Assembly: GCA_027055005.1 (NCBI GenBank)
Contig: JALUNR010000030.1
Coordinates: forward strand, 1-14,684
Length of the DNA: 14,684 nucleotides
Direction of reading: 5' to 3'
Source of the DNA: Campylobacterales bacterium
Lineage (GTDB): Bacteria; Campylobacterota; Campylobacteria; Campylobacterales; QNZT01
Both the position numbers and the translations under genes were made by a program. The notes beneath the pieces are model-generated. The model ran no database searches. It had not been told where the DNA came from and saw only the letters and a program-made list of their open reading frames with translations. Positions 1 to 7,321 of this stretch are shown here, one piece after another. Each line of letters opens with the position of its first letter. Within the stretch, counting starts at the first letter, position 1.

Positions 1-262
1 CTGGTTTTATTTCAAGAAAATCACACTCTATTCTTCCTTTGACTTTTCCCTCTACTATCACATGATTTGCTTGAATTTTTCCTTTTACCTCTGCATCTTC
101 TCCTATAACAACTATATTATTTACTATGATACATCCATCTACTATTCCCTCTACATTAACACCATCATGACCTACTATATCTCCAATAATCTTTGTATTG
201 TATGATTGAAGAGTAGATGTTTGATGTGGATTTATTACTATTTCTTTTGTATTTTTAAACAT
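1..262 (-). CDS. Bactofilin-family protein, 3' end beyond window
   Basis: Partial gene of 87 visible codons beginning MFKNTKEIVINP and running off the left edge. After a short polar N-terminus of about 20 residues it shows the repetitive right-handed beta-helix pattern of bactofilins: short strands with Gly turns and alternating Val/Ile, such as GDIVGHDGVNVEGIVDG and VKGKIQANHVIVEGKVKGR. Bactofilins (known of the family) self-assemble without nucleotide into membrane-associated filaments that scaffold cell-shape and wall enzymes. The ATG at 262 lies 15 bases after the stop of the membrane-protein gene, with an AAAGG ribosome site overlapping that stop codon, so the two are almost certainly co-transcribed. 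Third gene of the operon. The family call is good although the C-terminus is not visible. Confidence 0.82.
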   Translation of the reverse strand, partial: MFKNTKEIVINPHQTSTLQSYNTKIIGDIVGHDGVNVEGIVDGCIIVNNIVVIGEDAEVKGKIQANHVIVEGKVKGRIECDFLEIKP

Positions 263-277
263 CTGAGTACCTTTTAT

Positions 278-625
278 CTATTCTATAATCCAATCCATAG
301 AATGGATTCTTTGATCTGTTTCTTTTTTTATTTTTCTAGCTAAAAAGAATATGACTAATGCAAAAATTAAACCAACAATAACTGTTAAAATCAATATGGT
401 TGCAGAAGAACTTATATGAGATGTTAAAACTTGTATTATTTCATCTTTTGTTTGTGCTGATGTACTTGAATCTATCAGTTGTATTATACTTTTGACCTGT
501 TTTAGGTTTTGCAGATAAACAAATGTATTATATACAGAGATTATAGTTATCAATATACCACCTATAAAAGCACTCCAGCTAAGTAGTTTTATATTTCTTT
601 TAATAGTATTTCGTTTTGTAGCCAT
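278..625 (-). CDS. Small two-helix membrane protein in bactofilin operon
   Basis: 115 residues, not recognised as a named family. A basic N-terminus (MATKRNTIKRN) is followed by a hydrophobic helix at about residues 15-37, a polar segment at about 38-73 rich in Ser, Thr and Gln, a second helix at about 74-96, and a charged tail beginning ARKIKKETDQR. By the positive-inside rule both ends should be cytoplasmic with a periplasmic loop of about 35 residues. It sits between two bactofilin-type genes, 9 bases after the upstream stop and 15 bases before the next start, so it is translationally packed into the operon. A membrane anchor or partner for bactofilin filaments is a reasonable inference from position only. 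Confidence 0.72.
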   Translation of the reverse strand: MATKRNTIKRNIKLLSWSAFIGGILITIISVYNTFVYLQNLKQVKSIIQLIDSSTSAQTKDEIIQVLTSHISSSATILILTVIVGLIFALVIFFLARKIKKETDQRIHSMDWIIE

Positions 626-634
626 TTTATCTCC

Positions 635-1447
635 TTACTCAGTTTCAACATCTATAAACTCTCTTTGTTTTTGTTTTTTATATTCTATAGCTTGTATTAT
701 TTTATTTAACTTTTTTTCATTTTCGTCACTATACTTTAACATTTTAACCAAAGATTGTAAGACATTTTCATTATCAACATTTCTTTTTATCAAATCTATG
801 ATTTTATTTTCATAATCCATATAAATTGCTACTTCTTTACTCATTTTTTCTACACTATCTTCATAATCGTAACTAAATCTCTCATCTTTTGATAAAATAT
901 CTTTATAGCCCTCTATGCTACCCTCAACTTTTCCTTGTTTTTTAGAAATATTGTTAACAAAGACATCACCTCTAACATATCCATTGTGATTTAACTCTAA
1001 AATATCTGTTGCCAAAACTCCATCTACAATACCACTTATTACACTTTTTTTAGATTGAATAGCACTTTTTGCTCTTCCATCTTTGTCTATAAATATTCCC
1101 TCTCCACCAATAGTTCCTATAACTTCACCATTTACATACATTTTTTTCACATTCATATTTCCACGAACTTGAGCATTTTTATATACTTCAAGATTTTTTG
1201 TTTTCACTTTACCATTTATTTTTCCATAAACTAAAATATTTTTTGCTTGAATATTACCATCAACTACTGCTTTTTTTGACAAAATTACAGTATTATTCAC
1301 CTTTAAATCACCCTCTACTTTACTATCTATAAAAAGAGGACTTGCACTTATCATCTCTCCCGTTATTTTGATATTTTTAGTTATATGAGTAATCTCATCT
1401 TTAATATTTTTTTTCTTCTTTTTTAATATTGTATTAAAAAATGACAT
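635..1447 (-). CDS. Bactofilin-like polymer-forming protein with helical C-terminal extension
   Basis: 270 residues, first gene of the minus-strand operon. A Lys-rich N-terminus (five Lys in a row at residues 9-13, encoded partly by an A8 tract) precedes beta-helix repeats from about residue 28 to 185, for example KVEGDLKVNNTVI, VDGNIQAKNILVYGKINGKV and VSGIVDGVLATDILELNHNG, the turn-and-strand pattern of bactofilins. This is longer than a minimal bactofilin because two repeat blocks are joined at about residue 130 and because residues 195-265 form a charged, probably alpha-helical tail that could bind partners. The start at 1447 has a strong AAGGGGAT ribosome site. Function as a cytoskeletal scaffold is inferred from family knowledge; the role of the tail is unknown. 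Confidence 0.8.
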   Translation of the reverse strand: MSFFNTILKKKKKNIKDEITHITKNIKITGEMISASPLFIDSKVEGDLKVNNTVILSKKAVVDGNIQAKNILVYGKINGKVKTKNLEVYKNAQVRGNMNVKKMYVNGEVIGTIGGEGIFIDKDGRAKSAIQSKKSVISGIVDGVLATDILELNHNGYVRGDVFVNNISKKQGKVEGSIEGYKDILSKDERFSYDYEDSVEKMSKEVAIYMDYENKIIDLIKRNVDNENVLQSLVKMLKYSDENEKKLNKIIQAIEYKKQKQREFIDVETE

Positions 1448-1555
1448 ACATCCCCTTTTTTGGCTTAATTTTAAAAATAAAATGTGAAAATTTGTAAAGA
1501 TTCACTCAATATTTCTATATCGACAACAGTCATATTTAATTTACCACTATTTTAG

Positions 1556-1584
1556 TTGCAAATTTTCAAAATATATTATATAAT
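1556..1584 (+). promoter_or_regulatory. Predicted sigma70 promoter of rhodanese-LysM operon
   Basis: TTGCAA at 1556-1561, a 17-base spacer and a perfect TATAAT at 1579-1584, 40 bases upstream of the ATG at 1624. This is the best-formed promoter in the 176-base divergent gap 1448-1623. I saw no equally good promoter for the divergent bactofilin operon; TTTACA and T-rich stretches occur there but without a convincing -10. Confidence 0.65.
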
Positions 1585-1623
1585 AATTTGAGTAAATATT
1601 AAAACTTAAATAAAAGGAAATAG

Positions 1624-2268
1624 ATGAGAAGAAGTAAAAGTATTGTAATGGGAAGTATTTTAAGTTGTTTCCTTGTGTCAAGTCTAAGTGCTCTTGAAGT
1701 CAACCTTACAAAAAACTTACCATATGTTGATGTTGATATAAATGGAAAAAGTGTTAGAATAGAAAGGATACAAGATACAAAGCATAAGTTAAAAAACTCT
1801 TATACTAAAACATCTCGTCCTTGTCCTCCGTTTTGTGTACAAAAAATGGAACCAATTCCAGGTATTCACACAGTATCAGAGATAGATGTTGTAAACTTTA
1901 TAAAAAACAAAGTTGAAAACAATGAAGGACTTTTGATAGATGCAAGACTTCCTCAATGGTATATGCAAGGAACAATTCCAGGAGCTTTAAATGTTCCTTT
2001 TAGTGTACTTTCAGTTAGTCTCGGAAGTCAGTATATAGACCAAATGTTACAACTTTTTGGAGCAGAAAAAAAAGATGGTAAGTGGGATTTTTCAAATGCT
2101 ATGGAACTTTTGATATTTGACAATGGTCCGTGGTGTCAGCAAGGAGTTGCAGCTATGAAAAACTTGATAAAGCTTGGTTATCCAAAAGATAAAATAAAAT
2201 ATTATCGTGGAGGTATGCAGTATTGGCAAATACTAGGTATAAATTTACTAAAGCCAAAGAAACAATAA
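1624..2268 (+). CDS. Exported rhodanese-like domain protein
   Basis: 214 residues. The N-terminus (MRRSKSIVMGSILSCFLVSS) is a Sec signal peptide with likely cleavage near residue 23. After a linker with a CPPFC motif (Cys67, Cys71), a rhodanese domain spans about residues 82-207: LLIDARLPQWYMQGTIPGA corresponds to the first half (CH2A-like), and GPWCQQG at 168-174 is the active-site loop with the presumed catalytic Cys171, followed by KYYRGGMQYW. Rhodaneses transfer sulfane sulfur through a cysteine persulfide; here it would act in the periplasm, plausibly in sulfur handling or redox signalling. The loop differs from the CRKGVR of classical rhodaneses, so the substrate is open. An AAGGAAA ribosome site supports the start. 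The LysM gene follows after 21 bases, so they probably form an operon. Confidence 0.85.
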   Translation: MRRSKSIVMGSILSCFLVSSLSALEVNLTKNLPYVDVDINGKSVRIERIQDTKHKLKNSYTKTSRPCPPFCVQKMEPIPGIHTVSEIDVVNFIKNKVENNEGLLIDARLPQWYMQGTIPGALNVPFSVLSVSLGSQYIDQMLQLFGAEKKDGKWDFSNAMELLIFDNGPWCQQGVAAMKNLIKLGYPKDKIKYYRGGMQYWQILGINLLKPKKQ

Positions 2269-2289
2269 ATATAAATTTAGGAGAATATT

Positions 2290-3153
2290 ATGAGTGATAT
2301 AAGAGATGATTATTTAAAATTTAATGTAGATGGTGAAAGGAGTAATGATAGCTCTTTTATGAGTACAATGATAAAAGGATTAGTAGTAGTATTGCTTTTA
2401 CTTGGGGTAGTTGTGCTAGGGGCATTGGCTTATAAGTTTTTATTTAAAGATAAATCAAATAATCCTGTATCAATAAAACAACAAAAAGTTAAAGCACCTA
2501 CTCAAACAGTAGAACAAAAAGTAGTAAATGCAGTACAAAATAGTGGAGGAAGTGTAAAAAAAGAAGAAATTGCAGCAATAGTAAAAAGTGTTTTAACACA
2601 AATGCAACAAAGAAAACCTCAACAAGTTCAAAAAGTAACACACTCCAATGCAACTACAACCGGTTCAAATACACCAACAGAAGTAAATGATGATGCTGCA
2701 CTTTTAAATACTTTACAATCAACAAAAGTTGACAATACTAAAAATGAAGATATTGATTTATCATCTCTTGATAATTTGGATTCTAAAAAAGAGATTGATA
2801 ATAAATCATCTAAAAAACAAGAAGATACATTTAATAAAGTTGTTATAAATAAGCAAGAAATTGCAACAAAAGATGACTTAGCAAAAATATATGATAAGCT
2901 AAATAATATCATGAAAAAAGATAAAAACAGGGTAAAAAAATCTTCATATACAAAAATGATTTCTGGTGAAACAAAAGTAAGAGCAAATGAAATGAGAATC
3001 ATAGTTGTTAGAAGAGGTGATACTTTATCAAAAATAGCAAAAAGAGCGTATGGAAATGCTATGATGTATAATAAAATATACGCTGCAAATCCAGATATAA
3101 TTAAAAATCCAAATATGATTCATATAGGACAAAGACTTAGAGTTCCTAAATAA
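2290..3153 (+). CDS. Membrane-anchored LysM-domain protein
   Basis: 287 residues. A short cytoplasmic N-terminus leads into one hydrophobic helix at about residues 28-50 (MIKGLVVVLLLLGVVVLGAL), then a long, low-complexity Lys/Gln/Asn/Ser-rich linker (about 55-230), and a C-terminal LysM domain at 236-287 with the signature VRRGDTLSKIAKRAYG and closing IHIGQRLRVPK. LysM domains bind the N-acetylglucosamine chains of peptidoglycan, so the protein should tether the inner membrane to the wall, the linker crossing the periplasm. No catalytic domain is visible. A TAGGAGA ribosome site supports the start. Second gene after the rhodanese; transcription ends at the strong hairpin just downstream. Confidence 0.85.
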   Translation: MSDIRDDYLKFNVDGERSNDSSFMSTMIKGLVVVLLLLGVVVLGALAYKFLFKDKSNNPVSIKQQKVKAPTQTVEQKVVNAVQNSGGSVKKEEIAAIVKSVLTQMQQRKPQQVQKVTHSNATTTGSNTPTEVNDDAALLNTLQSTKVDNTKNEDIDLSSLDNLDSKKEIDNKSSKKQEDTFNKVVINKQEIATKDDLAKIYDKLNNIMKKDKNRVKKSSYTKMISGETKVRANEMRIIVVRRGDTLSKIAKRAYGNAMMYNKIYAANPDIIKNPNMIHIGQRLRVPK

Positions 3154-3162
3154 TTTTTAAAC

Positions 3163-3204
3163 AAAAAAAAGGGATGACTGGGAAAAATCCAGCCATCCCT
3201 TTTT
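3163..3204. terminator. Bidirectional intrinsic terminator between LysM gene and rpsU
   Basis: GGGATG at 3171-3176 pairs with CATCCC at 3194-3199, and CTGG at 3178-3181 with CCAG at 3189-3192, with one A/C mismatch and a 7-base loop. The stem is flanked by eight A on the left (3163-3170) and five T on the right (3200-3204), so it can terminate both the plus-strand operon and the converging rpsU transcript. Confidence 0.92.
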
Positions 3205-3214
3205 AGATAAAAGC

Positions 3215-3427
3215 TTATAGCCTTGATTCGTATCTTCTAAGCATATATAACTTTTTAAGCATTTTTTTCTTAGCTGCGATTTTTTGTTTCTTTCTCTTTT
3301 CAGTTCCAGTTTCAAAAAACTTTCTAGCTCTTTTTTCAGTAACGATTAAGTTTCTGTCAACTTGCTTTTTAAACTTTCTATATGCTTCTTCGAAAGATTC
3401 GTTAGGTTTTACAATAACACCTGGCAT
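3215..3427 (-). CDS. rpsU: 30S ribosomal protein bS21
   Basis: 70 residues, the normal length for bS21. MPGVIVKPNESFEEAYRKFK is the conserved N-terminus, and the rest is a highly basic helical protein (RARKFFETGTEKRKKQKIAA) ending in a Campylobacterota-like YMLRRYESRL. bS21 sits on the platform of the 30S subunit near the 3' end of 16S rRNA and aids initiation. The start is fixed by an unusually long Shine-Dalgarno sequence, AAAGGTGGTGA, which matches the AAAGGAGGTGA complement of the 16S tail at all but one base and ends 6 bases before the ATG, with GAGG just inside the spacer. The leader can fold this site into a hairpin. A separate promoter in the gap is possible; co-transcription with the upstream peptidase gene is also possible. 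Confidence 0.95.
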   Translation of the reverse strand: MPGVIVKPNESFEEAYRKFKKQVDRNLIVTEKRARKFFETGTEKRKKQKIAAKKKMLKKLYMLRRYESRL

Positions 3428-3437
3428 CTAGCCTCAC

Positions 3438-3464
3438 CACCTTTCAAAAAAATTTAGAAGGTGA
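3438..3464 (-). promoter_or_regulatory. Inverted repeat sequestering the rpsU ribosome site
   Basis: On the minus strand CACCTTC (3463-3457) can pair with GAAAGGTG (3445-3438) around an 11-base A/T loop; including A-T and T-G pairs outside it, about eight pairs form. The 3' arm is the rpsU Shine-Dalgarno sequence and the 5' arm resembles the anti-SD itself. There is no following U-run, so a terminator is unlikely. A weak promoter (TACAAT, 3469-3464) overlaps the 5' arm; if transcription starts there, the arm would be cut short, so the structure depends on the true start site. Confidence 0.45.
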
Positions 3465-3480
3465 TTGTATCTAAACAGTC

Positions 3481-4026
3481 TTAACCTCTCCAAAATCTAA
3501 CTGGTCCTGTATCAATATGTATAAAATTGTTACTTGGATAGTATCCTACTCCTCCAAACTCCATCAACTTTGCTATACTTAAAACATCTTTTAAATATCT
3601 ATCTTTGATTTTAAAATCAATTGCTCTAGCTTTTGTATGATAACTATTCTTTGCAACACCCAAATGATGATGTCGTCTTAGATAATTATTTGTTTGAATA
3701 CTTCTATATCCTGAAATTATATCTATTGATTTTTTTGAATGCATATTTTGTTGGATAGCATACAAAAGAGAAAATAGATTTATATCTATATTAGCTACTT
3801 TCTCTAGTCTATAATCCCTTAAAAAGTAGTTTAATCTTTTAATCTCACTATCTATAAATTGATTATTTGCAAAAAAAGTTGCTTTTATATTTTCACCTGT
3901 ATGCACATTATGCAATCTCAAAATTTTATCATCAGACAAAGATGAAGCAAATACATCATCACAAAATAGAGCAGTCGATGCAAATAACAAAAAATTTCTT
4001 AAAAAGTTTCTTCTTTCCATGCACAT
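3481..4026 (-). CDS. Tat-exported M15-family (DUF882/YcbK-like) murein peptidase
   Basis: 181 residues, close to E. coli YcbK (MepK) in length and motif order. The N-terminus MERRNFLRNFLLFASTALF has a twin-arginine motif and a hydrophobic stretch, so export by Tat is expected. The zinc site of M15 peptidases is complete: His130 and Asp137 in SYHTKARAIDF and His170 in HIDTGPVRFW, with SGYRS at 105-109 as the substrate-loop signature. Such enzymes cleave peptide cross-links in peptidoglycan to let the wall expand; the bond used here is not shown by sequence. Two start codons are possible, at 4026 and, two codons later, at 4020; the second has the better-spaced AAGGA site and keeps the Tat motif, so 4020 may be the real start. 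It lies upstream of rpsU in the same direction. Confidence 0.88.
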   Translation of the reverse strand: MCMERRNFLRNFLLFASTALFCDDVFASSLSDDKILRLHNVHTGENIKATFFANNQFIDSEIKRLNYFLRDYRLEKVANIDINLFSLLYAIQQNMHSKKSIDIISGYRSIQTNNYLRRHHHLGVAKNSYHTKARAIDFKIKDRYLKDVLSIAKLMEFGGVGYYPSNNFIHIDTGPVRFWRG

Positions 4027-4087
4027 TCCTTTTCCTTTAAATGTACATGGATATCGTCCTTAAAAATAAATAGTTTAATTATTCTAA

Positions 4088-5254
4088 TTATTTATATTGT
4101 TCTACAAATTTATGAAGTCTTTTTATTCCCTCTTTTATACTCTCTTCATCAGTCGCAAATGAAAATCTTATATATCCTTCACTACCAAATCCAATCCCTG
4201 GAACAACTGCTACTCCCTCTTTTTCTAGTAGCTTTGTCGCAAATTCCATGGAGTTAGAAGTTACTTTTTTGATATTTATAAAAAGATAAAAAGCTCCATC
4301 TGGTTTTATAACTGATATTTTATCACTTTGGTTTATAAGTTCAACTGCCATATCTCGTCTAGCTTTAAAAACTTTTCTCATCATCTCTATATCTTCATCA
4401 GCACTTCCGTCAAGCGCAGGAATAGAAGCTTTTTGTGTTATTGAGCAAATATTTGAAGTTGATTGAGATTGAAGTTTTTTCATAGCACTTATAAGTTCAT
4501 CATCAGGTGTTGCTAAGTAACCCATTCTCCAACCAGTCATAGCTACCGATTTGCTAAGTCCATTTATAGTGATAGTTCTTTGAAACATATCTTCACTAAC
4601 ACTTGCAACTGCATTAAACTTACCATCATATACAAGTTTTTCATACATTTCATCACTTGCTACTTTTATGTTAGTTCCTTTTAAAACTTCACCTATCGCT
4701 TCAAGTTCCTCTTTTGAGTATAAAGCTCCTGTTGGATTTGATGGAGTTGTTAGGATAAGAAGTTTTGTTCTATCTGTTATCGACTCTTTTAACTGTTCGG
4801 GAGTAATTTTAAAGTTTGTAGTATCATCTGTCTCGATAAAAACATTTTTTCCACCACTATAAGTTACAAGTTCAGGATAAGTAACCCAGTATGGAGCTGG
4901 TATGATAACTTCATCACTCTCTTCAATCATGACTTGAAAAAGATTAAAAAGTGATTGTTTTGCACCATTGCTTACTATTATTTGTGATGGTTTATACTCA
5001 AGATTATTATCTCGTTTTAGTTTTTTTGATATTGCTTCTAAAAGCTCTGGATTTCCTGGTACTGCTGTGTATTTTGTATATCCATCTTGTATAGCTTTTA
5101 TCCCTGCTTGTTTGATAACTTCAGGGGTATTAAAATCTGGCTCTCCTGCTGAAAAAGCTAGTACATCTCTGCCCCCTGCTTTTAATTCTCCTGCTAATGT
5201 TGATATAGCAATAGTCATAGACTCATTTAGTGAATTTACTCTTTTTGTTAGCAT
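4088..5254 (-). CDS. aspB: Pyridoxal-phosphate aspartate aminotransferase (class I, subgroup I-gamma)
   Basis: 388 residues, full length. Sequence signatures of fold-type I aminotransferases are intact: AGEPDFNTP at 36-44, YTAVPG at 62-67, Trp123 that stacks on the cofactor, PSNPTG at 171-176 with Asn173, SDEMYE at 200-205 with Asp201 that contacts the pyridine nitrogen, the Schiff-base Lys235 in NGLSKSVAMTGWRMGY, and Arg363 in YIRFSFA that binds the substrate carboxylate. It exchanges the amino group between aspartate and 2-oxoglutarate in the cytoplasm, linking oxaloacetate to amino-acid synthesis; some relatives also accept prephenate, which sequence alone does not settle. AAGGG precedes the start. 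It is transcribed divergently from the regulator at 5361. Confidence 0.92.
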   Translation of the reverse strand: MLTKRVNSLNESMTIAISTLAGELKAGGRDVLAFSAGEPDFNTPEVIKQAGIKAIQDGYTKYTAVPGNPELLEAISKKLKRDNNLEYKPSQIIVSNGAKQSLFNLFQVMIEESDEVIIPAPYWVTYPELVTYSGGKNVFIETDDTTNFKITPEQLKESITDRTKLLILTTPSNPTGALYSKEELEAIGEVLKGTNIKVASDEMYEKLVYDGKFNAVASVSEDMFQRTITINGLSKSVAMTGWRMGYLATPDDELISAMKKLQSQSTSNICSITQKASIPALDGSADEDIEMMRKVFKARRDMAVELINQSDKISVIKPDGAFYLFINIKKVTSNSMEFATKLLEKEGVAVVPGIGFGSEGYIRFSFATDEESIKEGIKRLHKFVEQYK

Positions 5255-5272
5255 TTTTTACCCTTATATTTT

Positions 5273-5299
5273 TTTATACATGTTTCTTCAGTGTAACAA
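5273..5299 (-). promoter_or_regulatory. Possible aminotransferase promoter
   Basis: TATAAA at 5278-5273 with TTGTTA at 5299-5294, a short 15-base spacer, in the 106-base divergent gap. The predicted start would leave a leader of about 12 bases, which is short, so this is only a candidate. Confidence 0.35.
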
Positions 5300-5360
5300 A
5301 TATTTACTGATGATTAATATAAAAATAATAACATACTAGTGGAACTATGAAGGATAAAAT

Positions 5361-6041
5361 ATGATAAAAGTTCTTATGATTGAAGATGATTTGGAATTAG
5401 CTGAGATTTTGACTGAATATTTAGAACAATTTGATATAGAAGTAGAAACTGTTGATGATCCCTTTATAGGAGTGCCAACTCTTAGTACGAAAGATTATGA
5501 TTTAGTGATACTAGATCTTACTCTTCCTGGACTTGATGGTTTGGAAGTTTGCAAAGATATACGAAAAAGATATGATATACCTATCATCATATCTTCAGCT
5601 CGTCATGATATAGATGATAAAGTGATGGCTTTGGAATATGGAGCTGATGATTATATGCCAAAACCTTATGATCCTAGAGAACTTCAAGCTAGAATAAAAT
5701 CATTACTAAGAAGAAAACCAGATGGAAAAAGTTCTAAAAGAAGTAAAGCTATAAAAAAAGACTTAATCTATGATGAAGAAAAATCTTTAATATTTTTAAA
5801 AAATAGTGAACTATCCCTTACAAAGGCAGAGTTTGGGATATTAAAATTTTTACTAAATAAGGAAGGATCTGTAATATCCAGAGATGAACTTATATACAAT
5901 ATTGATGCTATTAATGAAGATAGTACTTATAAAAGTATAGATGTTATAATAGGAAGAATACGAAATAAAATAGGAGACAATCCAAAATCACCAAAATATA
6001 TCCACTCCATTAGAGGAATAGGTTATAAATTAACCCAATGA
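5361..6041 (+). CDS. OmpR-family response regulator, partner of ArsS-like kinase
   Basis: 226 residues. The receiver domain at 1-118 has all phosphorylation residues: acidic Asp9 and Asp10, phosphoacceptor Asp52 in LVILDLTLPGLDG, Ser79 and Lys101 in MPKPYDP. A short basic linker leads to a winged-helix DNA-binding domain at about 130-226 (SLTKAEFGILKFLLNKEGSV, then the wing SIRGIGYKL). It binds promoters as a phosphorylation-driven dimer. The kinase gene overlaps its end by 4 bases (ATGA), so translation is coupled. The pairing resembles ArsRS of Helicobacter pylori (acid response) and CprRS of Campylobacter jejuni, but the signal here is not known. GAAGGA supports the start; several TATAAA/TAATAT boxes lie in the gap, none clearly best. 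Confidence 0.92.
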   Translation: MIKVLMIEDDLELAEILTEYLEQFDIEVETVDDPFIGVPTLSTKDYDLVILDLTLPGLDGLEVCKDIRKRYDIPIIISSARHDIDDKVMALEYGADDYMPKPYDPRELQARIKSLLRRKPDGKSSKRSKAIKKDLIYDEEKSLIFLKNSELSLTKAEFGILKFLLNKEGSVISRDELIYNIDAINEDSTYKSIDVIIGRIRNKIGDNPKSPKYIHSIRGIGYKLTQ

Positions 6042-7285
6042 GAAAATCCTCTATATTTTTTAGTATAACTTTTATTTTTGGGATTGCTACTATTGGTATT
6101 TTTATTGCTTATTTATATATGGTAAAATATGATAAGCAAAAATATACCCATGAATTAAATGAAAGATACTCTATTGTTTCAAGAGTTGCTTTAATAAAAC
6201 TTTTAAATTCATCTGTTGATGAAAAATTTGAACAAGATTTAAAAATATATAAAATGATAGTCATAAAAAATGATACTCAGATTAAAAATATTTTAAAATA
6301 TGGTGAAGTATTACAATCTTTAGGAATAAGAATAGGTAGAAGTAGTATTATTTATTATAAAAGAAACAATTATTTACTTATAGAATCAACTATTTCAAAA
6401 AGAGCCGTTTTGTTAAAAGATAGAGGATATGTACCATATAGAAATCAGATTTGGACAATAAGAATTATTTTTGGTAGTCTTATTTTGATGATTTTAGGAG
6501 TTTACTATTGGACTATCAAAAAAATAAAACCTATTAAAAAAATAAAAGAAGAAATTGATAAATTTGCAACTGGAAATCTTGATATATCATGTAAAATGAA
6601 TACAGATGATGAAATAGCAGAAGTTGCAAATGCTTTTGACTTTGCAGTAAGTGAAATCAAAAAACTTAATAATTCAAGAAAACTCTTTTTAAGAAATATA
6701 ATGCATGAACTTAAAACACCTATCACAAAAGGTAGAATAACTGTTGAAATGATAGAAGATGGAAAACAAAAAGAGAGATTAAAATCAGCTTTTATAAAAT
6801 TAGAGGATTTATTAAATGAATTTATTTCTATTGAACAAATAACAGTTGACAATAGTTTTATAAAAAAAGACATATTTAGCATCAAATACTTGATAAATGA
6901 AGCAATAGAATTAACTATGGCAAACAGTGAATATATTGAAATAGTTTTAACTAAAGATTTTGAAATCAAAGCTGATAAAAAATTGTTTTCTCTCGCATTA
7001 AAAAATTTGATAGACAATGGTTTAAAATATTCGCTAAACAATAGAGTAAAAGTAGAAGTAAAAGAGAATAAAATCAATATAATATCTTTTGGGGGGAAAT
7101 TGGAACATAACCTATCTTACTATACTGAGCCATTTACTCAAGATGAAAAAAACTCTAAAAAAGGTTTTGGTTTAGGACTTTACATAGTCGATAATATTTT
7201 AAAAGCTCATAACTTAAAACTTGACTATTTCCACTTTGAGGACAAAAATTATTTTGTTATAGAAGAAATTGTTAAAATAGTATAA
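6038..7285 (+). CDS. ArsS-family sensor histidine kinase
   Basis: 415 residues. Two membrane helices (about 6-28 and 140-158) bracket a periplasmic sensor region of about 110 residues. A HAMP-like segment follows (IKPIKKIKEEIDKFATGNLD), then the dimerisation domain with phosphoacceptor His223 in FLRNIMHELKTPITKGRI. The kinase domain has an N box, NLIDNGLKYS at 323-332 with Asn327, and a G2 box, GFGLGLYIV at 376-384. The usual DxGxG of the G1 box is absent: the corresponding stretch reads IISFGGKLEHNLSYYTEPFT. To my knowledge ArsS relatives also have a degenerate G1 box, so I read this as a family trait rather than damage. The sensor region is rich in Lys, Arg and Tyr and short of His. Confidence 0.9.
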   Translation: MRKSSIFFSITFIFGIATIGIFIAYLYMVKYDKQKYTHELNERYSIVSRVALIKLLNSSVDEKFEQDLKIYKMIVIKNDTQIKNILKYGEVLQSLGIRIGRSSIIYYKRNNYLLIESTISKRAVLLKDRGYVPYRNQIWTIRIIFGSLILMILGVYYWTIKKIKPIKKIKEEIDKFATGNLDISCKMNTDDEIAEVANAFDFAVSEIKKLNNSRKLFLRNIMHELKTPITKGRITVEMIEDGKQKERLKSAFIKLEDLLNEFISIEQITVDNSFIKKDIFSIKYLINEAIELTMANSEYIEIVLTKDFEIKADKKLFSLALKNLIDNGLKYSLNNRVKVEVKENKINIISFGGKLEHNLSYYTEPFTQDEKNSKKGFGLGLYIVDNILKAHNLKLDYFHFEDKNYFVIEEIVKIV

Positions 7286-7291
7286 AATCCC

Positions 7292-7309
7292 CTTGGGAAA
7301 ATACCCAAG
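7292..7309. terminator. Hairpin between converging kinase and rpsI genes
   Basis: CTTGGG (7292-7297) and CCCAAG (7304-7309) form a perfect 6-bp stem with a 6-base loop in the 36-base gap between converging genes. On the minus strand it is followed by GGGATTTTATA, a short T-run, so it mainly fits as the rpsI terminator; on the plus strand only mixed A/T follows. Confidence 0.6.
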
Positions 7310-7321
7310 AGAATAATAAGA

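Noticed and set aside
1407..1414. A8 tract near the start of the bactofilin gene as a phase-variation switch
   Set aside because: Short poly-A runs are common here because Lys codons are AAA; phase-variable genes of this group usually use longer G/C runs in surface genes.
2628..3002. Open frame of 124 codons on the minus strand opposite the LysM gene
   Set aside because: A mirror of the low-complexity Lys/Asn-rich linker; no ribosome site and no recognisable domain.
4035..4061. Micro-ORF Met-Tyr-Ile-stop with an AAGGA site upstream of the peptidase gene, as a leader peptide
   Set aside because: Three codons with no regulatory codon run or attenuator structure; chance is the simpler explanation.
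4066..4095. ATAAATA/TATTTAT inverted repeat after the aminotransferase gene, possible terminator
   Set aside because: The stem is A/T only with a 16-base loop and a competing inner pairing; expected often in DNA this AT-rich.
6505..7077. Open frame of 190 codons on the minus strand opposite the histidine kinase
   Set aside because: The Phe/Ser/Ile-rich composition is that of antisense to an AT-rich gene; the kinase on the other strand is clear and intact.
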